Positions 51,163 through 58,891 of a stretch of 64,000 bases of DNA are shown here, piece by piece. The first letter of the stretch is position 1; every line of letters starts with the position of its first letter. The DNA is from Mixta gaviniae. Lineage in GTDB: Bacteria; Pseudomonadota; Gammaproteobacteria; Enterobacterales; Enterobacteriaceae. The translations under genes and the position numbers were made by a program. Below the pieces are notes generated by a model that searched no databases, had not been told where the DNA came from, and was given only the letters and a program-made list of their open reading frames with translations. The stretch covers positions 3,596,001 to 3,660,000 of the forward strand of contig NZ_CP026377.1 in the NCBI RefSeq assembly GCF_002953195.1, given 5' to 3'.

Positions 51163-51873
51163 ATGTTCGACTGGATTGCAGATCCCAATGCCTGGCTGGC
51201 TCTCGGCACGCTCACCATTCTGGAAATCGTGCTGGGCATCGACAATATTATTTTCCTTTCTCTGGTTGTCGCCAAACTTCCGAAAAATCAGCAAAACAGT
51301 GCGCGTCGTATCGGCCTGATGGGCGCCATGCTGATGCGTCTTGGACTACTGGCTTCGATCGCCTGGGTAGTGAAGCTGACCAATCCGCTGTTTACCCTGA
51401 TGGATCACCCTTTCTCCGCGCGCGATCTGATCCTGCTGGGCGGTGGGCTGTTCCTGCTGTGGAAGTCGAGCATGGAGATCCACGAAAGCATCGAAGGCGG
51501 CAGCGAGGAGCATAAAACCAATGTTCACTCCTTTGTCGGCGCCATCGCGCAAATTATGGTGCTGGATATTATCTTCAGCCTCGATTCAGTGATCACCGCC
51601 GTCGGCCTGTCCGATCACCTGTTTATTATGATGGCGGCAGTGGTGATCGCCGTGGGCGTGATGATGTTCGCGGCGAAAAGCATCGGCGAGTTCGTCGATC
51701 GCCATCCTTCGGTGAAAATGCTGGCGCTCTCTTTCCTGATCCTGGTCGGCTTTACGCTGATTCTGGAAAGCTTCGATATTCACGTGCCGAAAGGCTATAT
51801 CTACTTCGCCATGTTCTTCTCTATGGCGGTGGAATGCCTCAACCTGATGCGCAGCAAGAAAGCCGCGCAGTAA
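51163..51873 (+). CDS. ygdQ: TerC-family integral membrane protein YgdQ
   Basis: Inner-membrane protein of the TerC/Alx superfamily, 236 residues (E. coli 237) with about seven transmembrane segments. Two family motifs with membrane-embedded acidic residues are visible: LEIVLGIDNIIFLSLV near the N-terminus and MVLDIIFSLDSVITAVG in the middle. Metal (manganese or calcium) export is the current view for the superfamily; the substrate here is unknown. It is the first gene right of mutH, with ygdR downstream. Confidence 0.92.
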   Translation: MFDWIADPNAWLALGTLTILEIVLGIDNIIFLSLVVAKLPKNQQNSARRIGLMGAMLMRLGLLASIAWVVKLTNPLFTLMDHPFSARDLILLGGGLFLLWKSSMEIHESIEGGSEEHKTNVHSFVGAIAQIMVLDIIFSLDSVITAVGLSDHLFIMMAAVVIAVGVMMFAAKSIGEFVDRHPSVKMLALSFLILVGFTLILESFDIHVPKGYIYFAMFFSMAVECLNLMRSKKAAQ

Positions 51874-51888
51874 GCAAAACGCCTCTCT

Positions 51889-51922
51889 ATCCGGCTTCGG
51901 CCGGATATTCCTCTGTTTTTTC
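51889..51922 (+). terminator. Possible ygdQ terminator
   Basis: Stem ATCCGGC/GCCGGAT with a TTCG tetraloop, 15 bp after the ygdQ stop. The T6 run lies 10 bp beyond the stem, so this is weaker than a classical terminator. Confidence 0.55.
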
Positions 51923-52012
51923 ACTTTTAAGAATCCTGCGATTAATCCTGGGCAGCCGATGTTTTATTACTACACTGTTTAGTTGTGTCGAACATGCAGG
52001 AGAAAACAGGCA

Positions 52013-52228
52013 ATGAAACGGATAACGGGCGCGGCGGCCGTGACAATGATGTTGCTGTTAAGCGGCTGCAGCAGTAATTACGTGATGGCGACCAAAGATG
52101 GTCATATGATTTTGACTGACGGTAAACCGGAAATTGATAAAGATACCGGGCTGGTGAAGTACACCGATCAGGCTGGCAATGAACTGCAGATTAACGGCGA
52201 TGACGTTTCCTCGATTATCGAACGTTAA
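52013..52228 (+). CDS. ygdR: DUF903 lipoprotein YgdR
   Basis: Small lipoprotein of unknown function, 71 residues (E. coli 72). The signal peptide ends in lipobox LLSGC (acylated Cys at about residue 18). The DUF903 core is [20 protein letters not shown], then [11 protein letters not shown] and [14 protein letters not shown]. The ATG at 52013 starts the signal peptide; a longer in-frame reading from 51983 lacks homology. It is a paralogue of YgdI at 23.0 kb. Confidence 0.92.
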   Translation: MKRITGAAAVTMMLLLSGCSSNYVMATKDGHMILTDGKPEIDKDTGLVKYTDQAGNELQINGDDVSSIIER

Positions 52229-52395
52229 TCCTTTGTAGGCGCCGACCCTTTTTTCATCGGCGCTTATCGCAACCTTTAACCGCACTCTTCGCTTCCCCCT
52301 CTCCCCGGCGACCGCTATAGTCGCAGCAGTGCGCCACGTTTTTTGCTGCACAGGCGCCTGAGATTCTTTCCATAATGACAAAAGGAAGCCGGCAA

Positions 52396-53436
52396 ATGCA
52401 CTATCACCGTATCCCCCATAGTACGCTGGAAGTCAGCCAGCTGGGCCTGGGAACCATGACGTTTGGTGAACAAAACAGCGAAGCCGACGCCCATGCACAG
52501 CTGGACTTAGCCGTTCGTTGCGGCATCAATCTAATCGACACCGCGGAAATGTACCCCGTCCCGCCGCGCCCGGAAACCCAGGGCTTAACCGAGCAATATA
52601 TCGGCAGCTGGCTGAAGTCGCGCGGCAATCGCGACAAGATCGTGCTGGCGAGCAAAGTCGCCGGGCCTTCGCGCGGCAACGACGCCGGCATCCGCCCGGC
52701 GCAGGTGCTGGATCGCAAAAACATTCGCGTGGCGCTGGAAGCGAGCCTGAAACGCCTTAACACCGATTATATCGACCTGTATCAGATCCACTGGCCGCAG
52801 CGCCAGACCAACTGCTTCGGCAAGCTCGGCTACCAGTACACCGACACCAGCGTGCCGGTAACATTGCTGGAAACGCTGGAGGCGCTGGCCGAACAGGTGC
52901 GTGCCGGCAAGATCCGCTACGTCGGCGTATCAAATGAAACGCCGTGGGGCGTGATGCGCTATCTGCAGCTGGCGGAAAAGCATGAGCTGCCGCGCATTGT
53001 CTCTATTCAGAATCCCTACAGCCTGCTGAACCGCAGCTTTGAGGTCGGCCTGGCGGAGATCAGCCAGCATGAGGGGATCGAGCTGCTGGCCTACTCCAGC
53101 CTCGCCTTCGGCACGCTGAGCGGCAAGTACCTCAACGGCGCGCGTCCGGCCGGCGCGCGCAATACCCTGTTCAGCCGCTTTACACGCTACAGTGGCGAGC
53201 AGTCGCAGCTGGCGATTGCGGAATATGTCGATCTGGCGCGCAAGCATGGCCTGGACCCGGCGCAGATGGCGCTGGCCTTTGTGCGTCAGCAGCCGTTTGT
53301 CGCCAGCACTCTGCTGGGCGCCACCACCCTTGAGCAGCTGCAAAGCAATATCGACAGCTATCAATTGACGCTGAGCGGCGAAGTGCTGGAGCAGCTGGAA
53401 GCGATTCACCGCCGCTACACCTACCCGGCACCATAA
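52396..53436 (+). CDS. tas: Aldo/keto reductase Tas
   Basis: NADP-dependent aldo-keto reductase, 346 residues, the same as E. coli Tas, where it was found through tyrosine-auxotroph suppression. The ATG at 52396 follows AAAGGAAG. Catalytic residues of the family are visible: Asp/Tyr in LIDTAEMYPVPP, Lys in IVLASKVAGPSRG and His in LYQIHWPQRQ. The cofactor end is LGATTLEQLQSNID. Its stop codon overlaps the A-tract of the lplT terminator. Confidence 0.94.
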   Translation: MHYHRIPHSTLEVSQLGLGTMTFGEQNSEADAHAQLDLAVRCGINLIDTAEMYPVPPRPETQGLTEQYIGSWLKSRGNRDKIVLASKVAGPSRGNDAGIRPAQVLDRKNIRVALEASLKRLNTDYIDLYQIHWPQRQTNCFGKLGYQYTDTSVPVTLLETLEALAEQVRAGKIRYVGVSNETPWGVMRYLQLAEKHELPRIVSIQNPYSLLNRSFEVGLAEISQHEGIELLAYSSLAFGTLSGKYLNGARPAGARNTLFSRFTRYSGEQSQLAIAEYVDLARKHGLDPAQMALAFVRQQPFVASTLLGATTLEQLQSNIDSYQLTLSGEVLEQLEAIHRRYTYPAP

Positions 53437-53469
53437 AAAAACGCCGCCGTCAGCGAACGACGGCGGCGT
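53435..53469 (-). terminator. Terminator of the aas-lplT operon
   Basis: Perfect 11-bp stem ACGCCGCCGTC/GACGGCGGCGT with a 7-nt loop. On the minus strand it is followed by a T-tract of seven that coincides with the tas stop codon. It may also end tas transcripts, which lack a T-tract on their side. Confidence 0.92.
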
Positions 53470-53500
53470 GATCCTTGTTGGGCGGAGGCACCCGCCCGCT

Positions 53501-54703
53501 TCAGGCGTGGCGCTTTTGCGCCAGCTGCCAGCCCCACAGCACGGCGATCGCCAGCGCAAACAGCACGCCAAAACCGACGCCCGTCGCTACCGGCGGCGCG
53601 CCCAGCTTAATTGCCAGCGAATAAAGCCCCAGCATCAGCAGCATCGCGCTGTTCTCGCCAAGGTTCTGCACCGCGATAGCGTTGCCGGCGCCGACCGTCT
53701 GCTTGCCGCGCTCCTGCAGCAGCGCGTTCAGCGGCACCACAAAGAAACCGCCCAGCACGCCGATAACAATCAGCAGCGCATAGGCGTTTATCTGGGTATG
53801 CTGCAGCGCGAAAAACACCACCGCAATGCCGATCAGCACCCCGGCGGGCATGCAGCGCCCGACAGTTTTCAGCGTCACCAGCTTCGCCGCCGCCGCCGCG
53901 CCGATAACGATGCCGATCGCCACCATCGCGTTCAGCAGCGTCGGGGTTTTATTGTCGGTAATGCCCAGCGCCACCGGCACCCACAGCACCAGCAGAAAAC
54001 GCAGGGTGACGCCGGCACCCCAGAACAGGCTGGTGCCCACCAGCGAAAAGCGGGTTTCGCCGTTGCGCCACAGCTGCCGCGTCGCCTGGAAAAAACTGCG
54101 CGCCATCGCCAGCGGATGCCAGCTCTGGCCGGGCCGGGCCGCTGCCAGCTTCGGAATCGAGATGTTCGCCACCACCGCCAGGGCATAGGCCAGCACGCAG
54201 ACGCCCAGCGCCGCCAGCAGGCTCCAGTCCGCCAATACGCCGCCCGCCACCGATCCCAGCAGGATCGCCGCGATGGTCGAGGCCTCCATCAGGCCATTGG
54301 CTTTCACCAGCTGTTCGCCGCGGGTGATTTCGCCGAGAATGCCATACTTCGCCGGCGAATAGGCTGCGGCGCCGACGCCCACCAGCGCATAACCGATAAA
54401 AGGATTAAGGCCGACGCCGATTGCCAGCGCGCCCAGCAGCTTCAGCCCGTTGGCCAGCATCATCACGCGGCCTTTGGCGAAGCTGTCGGCCATCTGCCCG
54501 ACGAAAGGCGCCAGCAGAATATAGGTGGCGACGAACACCATCTGCAGCACCGGCTGGCTCCAGTCGGGATAGAGCTGATTTTTCAGCACCGCCAGCGTGG
54601 CGAACAGCAGCGCGTTATCGCCAAAGGCGGAGAAGAACTGGGCGACAATAACCGCCACCATACCGCGCGACATTAACGAGGCGTCGTTTCCGGAAAGCTT
54701 CAT
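53501..54703 (-). CDS. lplT: Lysophospholipid transporter LplT
   Basis: Major-facilitator flippase moving lysophospholipids across the inner membrane for re-acylation by Aas. It has 400 residues (E. coli 397) with about 12 hydrophobic segments. It starts [20 protein letters not shown]. The ATG overlaps the aas stop as ATGA, so the pair is translationally coupled, as in E. coli. Confidence 0.95.
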   Translation of the reverse strand: MKLSGNDASLMSRGMVAVIVAQFFSAFGDNALLFATLAVLKNQLYPDWSQPVLQMVFVATYILLAPFVGQMADSFAKGRVMMLANGLKLLGALAIGVGLNPFIGYALVGVGAAAYSPAKYGILGEITRGEQLVKANGLMEASTIAAILLGSVAGGVLADWSLLAALGVCVLAYALAVVANISIPKLAAARPGQSWHPLAMARSFFQATRQLWRNGETRFSLVGTSLFWGAGVTLRFLLVLWVPVALGITDNKTPTLLNAMVAIGIVIGAAAAAKLVTLKTVGRCMPAGVLIGIAVVFFALQHTQINAYALLIVIGVLGGFFVVPLNALLQERGKQTVGAGNAIAVQNLGENSAMLLMLGLYSLAIKLGAPPVATGVGFGVLFALAIAVLWGWQLAQKRHA

Positions 54704-56844
54704 TCTTCTTCCACCATTTTTTTCAGCGTGACGAAATCGGGCTTGCCGCTACCGAGCAGCGGCAGCTGTTTCAGGAAGCGGATATCGCGCGGCACCGCCA
54801 GCTCCGCCGCGCCCAGTTCGCGCGCCGCCTGCAGCAGGCGATCGCGCTGCAGCGCTTCGTCGGTGGTGAACAGCACCAGCGCTTCGCCACGGTTGCCGTC
54901 CGGCTTAATGGCTGCGGCGTGCTGTTTCTCCGGCGAGGCTTTCAGCGCGATCTGCTCCACCACTTCCAGCGAGACCATCTCGCCGGCGATTTTCGCAAAG
55001 CGCTTCGCCCTGCCCTGAATCTGGCAGAAGCCGCCTTCGTCGAAACTGACGATATCGCCGGTATCGTACCAGCCCGGCTCCATCACCCCTTCGCCATTAT
55101 CCGCTACCGGCGGCTCCAGCTCGCCGGGATGCTCCACGCGCAGATAGCCTTTCATGATGTTTGGCCCGCGCAGCTGCAGCCGGCCGCCCTGCTCGATACC
55201 CGGCACCGACATCAGACGCGAATCCATGCCCGGCAGCAGGCGGCCGACGGTGTGCGGCTTCGCCGCCATCGGCACGTTGATCGCCACCACCGGCGCGCAT
55301 TCGGTGACGCCGTAGCCTTCAAGAATACGAATGCCGAAGCGATCCTGATAAACCTGACGTACGCCCTCCTGCAGCTTCTCCGCGCCCGCCACCACGTAGC
55401 GCAAACGCGCAAAGTCATAAGGGTTGGCGAAGCGGGCGTAGTTGCCGAGGAAGGTTGAGGTGCCGAAAAGCACCGTGCAGTTGCGGTCGTAGACCAGCTC
55501 CGGCACGATGCGATAGTGCAACGGGCTGGGATAGAGGAACACCTGCGCGCCGGTCATCAGCGGCGTGAATAGCCCGACGGTCAGGCCGAAGGCGTGGAAC
55601 AGCGGCAGCGAGGCCATAAAACGATCGCGCGGGGTAAAATCCGCCACGGTGCGGATCTGCTCAACGTTGGCCAGCAGGCTTTTATGCGAATGCACCACCC
55701 CTTTGGGATTGCCTTCCGAGCCGGAGGTAAACAGCACCATCGCCGCATCCTCCGCCTTTTGCGGCAGCATCGCATGACGCGGCATCAGCAAATGCGCGAG
55801 GATCCACAGCTTATCCTTGCCGGTGACGGTATCTTTTAAATCTTCCAGATAGATCCACTGCACCTGCGGCGTGCCCTGCGGCAGATGCCACAGGTTGCCC
55901 TTCTCCAGAAACTGGCGCGAGGTGAAGATGGTTTTGATCTGCGCGGCGGTTACCGCGCTGGTCAGGCCGTTGACGCCGGCGGTGTAGTTAAGCATTGCCG
56001 GAATGCGCGCGCGCAGCGTGGCGCCGAAGATAGCAGCAGCGGTGACGGTGGTGTTGGGCAGTAGCAGGCCAACATATTCGCCAGGCTGGGTGTAGCGCTC
56101 CAGAATACGGCCGACGCCCAGCGATTTCTTCAGCAGGCCGCTGTAGCTGTCCGGCGCGAAGTTGATATCTTCGATACAGGGCTTGAACCAGCCGTAGCGC
56201 GTGCGGGCGTTCAGAAAAGCTTCAAACAGCGTCTCGCGCGGACGCACCGCCATGCGCGCTTCCATCATAATATGGTGCAGATGTTCGCCGGCCAGCACGC
56301 GGCGATCGCGCGCGCGCGGCGCGTCCGGCATTGGGATGTGCGTAGGCGGCAGCAGCGTCAGCGTTATGCGCGGAAACAGACGACGCTTAAAGACGCCGCC
56401 AAGGCGGCCAAAAGGGGTGAACTCTGCGCCTTCGATGCGCATCGGTACCACCGTCGCCTGTGATTTCGCCGCCACGAAGCCGGCGCCACTGTAGATCTTC
56501 ATCAGGGAGCCGGTAACGGTAATGCGCCCTTCAGGGAAGATCACCACCGGGCGGCCTTCATTAAGCGTGCGCACCAGGTATTTGATCGACATCGGTCGGG
56601 TAGGATCGAGCGGCACGAAATCCACCAGCGGCTTAATCAGGCGCATAAACCATTTGTCGCTGATATCGGAATAGACTGCGAAAACCGGCTTAACCGGCAG
56701 GAACAGCGCCAGCAGCATACCGTCGAGGAAGGAGGCGTGGTTCGGGGCGATCAGCACCTTCTCCTTATACAGGCCGGAGAGATCGCCGCGCAGCTGTACG
56801 CGCCACAGTAAACGAAACAGAAAACGAAACAGGTTAAAAAGCAT
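54700..56844 (-). CDS. aas: Bifunctional acyl-[ACP] synthetase / 2-acyl-GPE acyltransferase Aas
   Basis: Re-acylates lysophosphatidylethanolamine left by lipoprotein N-acylation. It has 714 residues (E. coli 719). The N-terminal PlsC-type domain has H36-x4-D41 ([10 protein letters not shown]) and [12 protein letters not shown]. The C-terminal AMP-binding domain has [33 protein letters not shown] and [13 protein letters not shown]. It is the first gene of aas-lplT. In E. coli it is followed by omrA-omrB and galR; here an FtsI paralogue intervenes. Confidence 0.95.
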   Translation of the reverse strand: MLFNLFRFLFRLLWRVQLRGDLSGLYKEKVLIAPNHASFLDGMLLALFLPVKPVFAVYSDISDKWFMRLIKPLVDFVPLDPTRPMSIKYLVRTLNEGRPVVIFPEGRITVTGSLMKIYSGAGFVAAKSQATVVPMRIEGAEFTPFGRLGGVFKRRLFPRITLTLLPPTHIPMPDAPRARDRRVLAGEHLHHIMMEARMAVRPRETLFEAFLNARTRYGWFKPCIEDINFAPDSYSGLLKKSLGVGRILERYTQPGEYVGLLLPNTTVTAAAIFGATLRARIPAMLNYTAGVNGLTSAVTAAQIKTIFTSRQFLEKGNLWHLPQGTPQVQWIYLEDLKDTVTGKDKLWILAHLLMPRHAMLPQKAEDAAMVLFTSGSEGNPKGVVHSHKSLLANVEQIRTVADFTPRDRFMASLPLFHAFGLTVGLFTPLMTGAQVFLYPSPLHYRIVPELVYDRNCTVLFGTSTFLGNYARFANPYDFARLRYVVAGAEKLQEGVRQVYQDRFGIRILEGYGVTECAPVVAINVPMAAKPHTVGRLLPGMDSRLMSVPGIEQGGRLQLRGPNIMKGYLRVEHPGELEPPVADNGEGVMEPGWYDTGDIVSFDEGGFCQIQGRAKRFAKIAGEMVSLEVVEQIALKASPEKQHAAAIKPDGNRGEALVLFTTDEALQRDRLLQAARELGAAELAVPRDIRFLKQLPLLGSGKPDFVTLKKMVEEE

Positions 56845-56947
56845 GCCAGCTCCTTAGCAGCCAAAAATCTGGCTATAACCATGCAGCAAAGGGGAGCTGA
56901 ACTCAACGCCGGCGGCGAAAATTTCCCGGGCAACGCGTCTGGCGGCA

Positions 56948-56985
56948 GCTCAGCGGAGGGCTGGCTTTCACCGCCTCCGCTGAGC
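56948..56985 (-). other. Large hairpin after the FtsI-like gene
   Basis: Perfect 12-bp stem GCTCAGCGGAGG/CCTCCGCTGAGC with a 14-nt loop, 4 bp beyond the TAG stop. There is no T-tract on the minus side, so it may be a 3'-end stabiliser or a weak terminator. Confidence 0.5.
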
Positions 56986-56989
56986 CGGT

Positions 56990-58708
56990 CTAGCGCGCGC
57001 CGTTCACCAGCGCATCCGGGGCGATGTTCATGTGCTTCAGCACCGGCCCCATAATATTGCCGAAAATCGGCGCGGCCACCGAGCCGCCGAAGTGATCGCC
57101 AGCGGTAGGATGGTTAATCATCACAACCAGCGCCACCTGCGGATTGCTGGCCGGCGCCACGCCCGCCGTGTAGTTGACGTAGCCGCCGTCATATTTGCCG
57201 CTGGTGCCCATCTTCTCCGCCGTACCGGTTTTGGTGGCCAGCCGATAGCCGGGCACCGCCGCACGGATGCCGGTGCCGCCTGGCAGCACGTCGCTTTCCA
57301 GCATATGCACCACGGTTTTCACCGTTTCCGGGTTGGCGACCTGCTTGCCGATAACCGGCGGCGTCACCTTCGTGATGGAGAGCGGACGATAGACGCCGTA
57401 ACTGCCCAGCGTGGCGTATTCGCGCGCGATTTGCAGCGGCGTGACGCGCAGGCCGTAGCCGAACGAAAAGGTGGCGCGTTCAATATCCGCCCAGCGTTGG
57501 CGATGCAGCGGGAAGTAGCCGACGCTCTCTCCGGTCAGCCCCAGCCCGGTCGGTTTGCCGAGACCGAACGCGTGGTAAGTGTTTACCAGCGCCTCGGCGG
57601 GCATCGCCAGCGCGATATGCGACACGCCGATGTCGCTCGATTTTTGCAGGATGCCGGTCATTGTCAGGCGCGGCCAGTGACCGACATCGCGGATCAGATG
57701 GCCGTTCACGCTGTAAGGGGTGGTATCCAGCACCGAATCGGGACGCACCAGCCCGCGCTCCAGCCCTTCCATTACCACCAGCGGCTTCACCGTGGAACCC
57801 GGCTCGAAGCTGTCGTTGATCGCTACGTTACGCATCTGCGTGGGCGATACGTCAGAGTAGTTGTTAGGGTTAAACGACGGATAAGAGGCCATGCCGAGGA
57901 TTTCGCCGGTATCGATTTTCACCAGCACCGCCGCGCCGGAATCCGCCTTGTTCAGCAGCACCCCGTCGCGCAGCTTGCTGTAGAGCGTGTACTGATCGAA
58001 CTTATCAATGCTGAGCTGCACGTTAGGCGGCTGCTTCGGCGGCTGATAGTCGATCATGGCGATGATGTTGCCTTCGCGATCCTGACGATACTTTTCCACG
58101 CCGGGCTGCCCTTGCAGCACCTTGTCGTAACCTTTCTCCAGCCCGTTCAGCCCGGTATTGTCAGCGCCGACCACGCCGATCAGCGGCGCGGCCGCCTCGC
58201 TCATTGGATAAAAACGGCTGTCGTTATAGACGGTGCTGATGCCTTTCAGATGCAGCTGACTGATATCTTTGGCAATGCCCAGCTCTACTTTGCGCCCCAG
58301 GTAGAGGAAGCGACGGTGTGGGTTAGCGGTGATCTGCTGCGCGATCTGCTCCGGCCGTTCGTTGAGCGCATTGGCGAGATATTCCCACTTGGCGCTGGTA
58401 AACGCCGGGTTTGCCTCCAGTACGCGCTGCGGGTCGGCGATGACGTCGCGCGAGGGCACGCTAAGCGCCAGGGTTTCGCCATTGCGATCCAATAGGGTGC
58501 CGCGATTGGTGGGAAGCGTGACCGTGCGCAGCGAGCGCTGATCTGCCTCGTGTTCCAGCATCGGATGGTTGATCAGCTGCAGGTCGGCGACGCGCGCCAG
58601 CAAAACGGCCATACAGCCCAGTACGCCCAGACAAATCAGACGAAAACGAAACGGGTTGAACGGCGCTTTAATCTGGTCTTTTCCAAGAAACTTCTGTATG
58701 CGGGGCAT
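56990..58708 (-). CDS. FtsI-like class B penicillin-binding protein (PBP3 paralogue)
   Basis: Membrane-anchored D,D-transpeptidase, 572 residues, resembling E. coli FtsI (588) but clearly divergent. One TM segment is at about 22-42 (LICLGVLGCMAVLLARVADL). The pedestal domain has GTLLDRNGETLALSVPSRD. Catalytic motifs are S305-x-x-K308 in FEPGSTVKPLVV, S357-S-D359 in LQKSSDIGVSHIAL (FtsI has SSN) and K493-T-G in ATKTGTAEKMG. True ftsI sits in the dcw cluster, so this is an extra copy. It may be comparable to Salmonella PBP3SAL, which works at acidic pH; that equivalence is inference. The ATG at 58708 has AAGG 9 nt upstream and lies 22 nt after an Omr sRNA terminator. Confidence 0.88.
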   Translation of the reverse strand: MPRIQKFLGKDQIKAPFNPFRFRLICLGVLGCMAVLLARVADLQLINHPMLEHEADQRSLRTVTLPTNRGTLLDRNGETLALSVPSRDVIADPQRVLEANPAFTSAKWEYLANALNERPEQIAQQITANPHRRFLYLGRKVELGIAKDISQLHLKGISTVYNDSRFYPMSEAAAPLIGVVGADNTGLNGLEKGYDKVLQGQPGVEKYRQDREGNIIAMIDYQPPKQPPNVQLSIDKFDQYTLYSKLRDGVLLNKADSGAAVLVKIDTGEILGMASYPSFNPNNYSDVSPTQMRNVAINDSFEPGSTVKPLVVMEGLERGLVRPDSVLDTTPYSVNGHLIRDVGHWPRLTMTGILQKSSDIGVSHIALAMPAEALVNTYHAFGLGKPTGLGLTGESVGYFPLHRQRWADIERATFSFGYGLRVTPLQIAREYATLGSYGVYRPLSITKVTPPVIGKQVANPETVKTVVHMLESDVLPGGTGIRAAVPGYRLATKTGTAEKMGTSGKYDGGYVNYTAGVAPASNPQVALVVMINHPTAGDHFGGSVAAPIFGNIMGPVLKHMNIAPDALVNGAR

Positions 58709-58730
58709 GGTCCATGACCTTAAGGCAGGC

Positions 58731-58758
58731 AAAAAAAACCTGCGCATCTGCGCAGGTT
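58731..58758 (-). terminator. Omr sRNA intrinsic terminator
   Basis: 10-bp stem AACCTGCGCA/TGCGCAGGTT with a very short loop, followed by a T-tract of eight on the minus strand. The FtsI-like start codon is 22 nt further on. Confidence 0.92.
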
Positions 58759-58805
58759 GGTGTAATCAATAAACTTGTTGATGTTCACCCATCAATACCT
58801 CTGGG
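58731..58805 (-). ncRNA. omrA: OmrA/OmrB-type small RNA
   Basis: Hfq-dependent sRNA that represses outer-membrane protein and curli-regulator mRNAs, activated by OmpR. The 75-nt minus-strand sequence begins CCCAGAGGTATTGAT then GGGTGA, the conserved 5' pairing region. It ends CACCAACCTGCGCAGATGCG then CAGG plus a T8 tail, as in E. coli OmrA/B. The middle differs. It lies in the aas-galR interval, as in E. coli, but only one copy is present instead of a tandem pair. Whether it should be named omrA or omrB cannot be told. Confidence 0.93.
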
Positions 58806-58877
58806 ACTTAAAATGTAGCAAGGGGCATTGACGGGCGGCTATCAATCATTCGCAACAGTTACCCGCAAAATGTAACC
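58806..58877 (-). promoter_or_regulatory. Omr promoter with candidate OmpR site
   Basis: TACATT ends 6 nt before the sRNA 5' end and serves as the -10. No good -35 is present, which fits an activator-dependent promoter. About 45 bp upstream, minus-strand GTTACATTTTGCGGGTAAC followed by TGTTGC resembles the direct-repeat layout of OmpR sites. The OmpR assignment is inferred from the known control of omrA/B. Confidence 0.6.
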
Positions 58878-58891
58878 AGCTATGTGATTTA

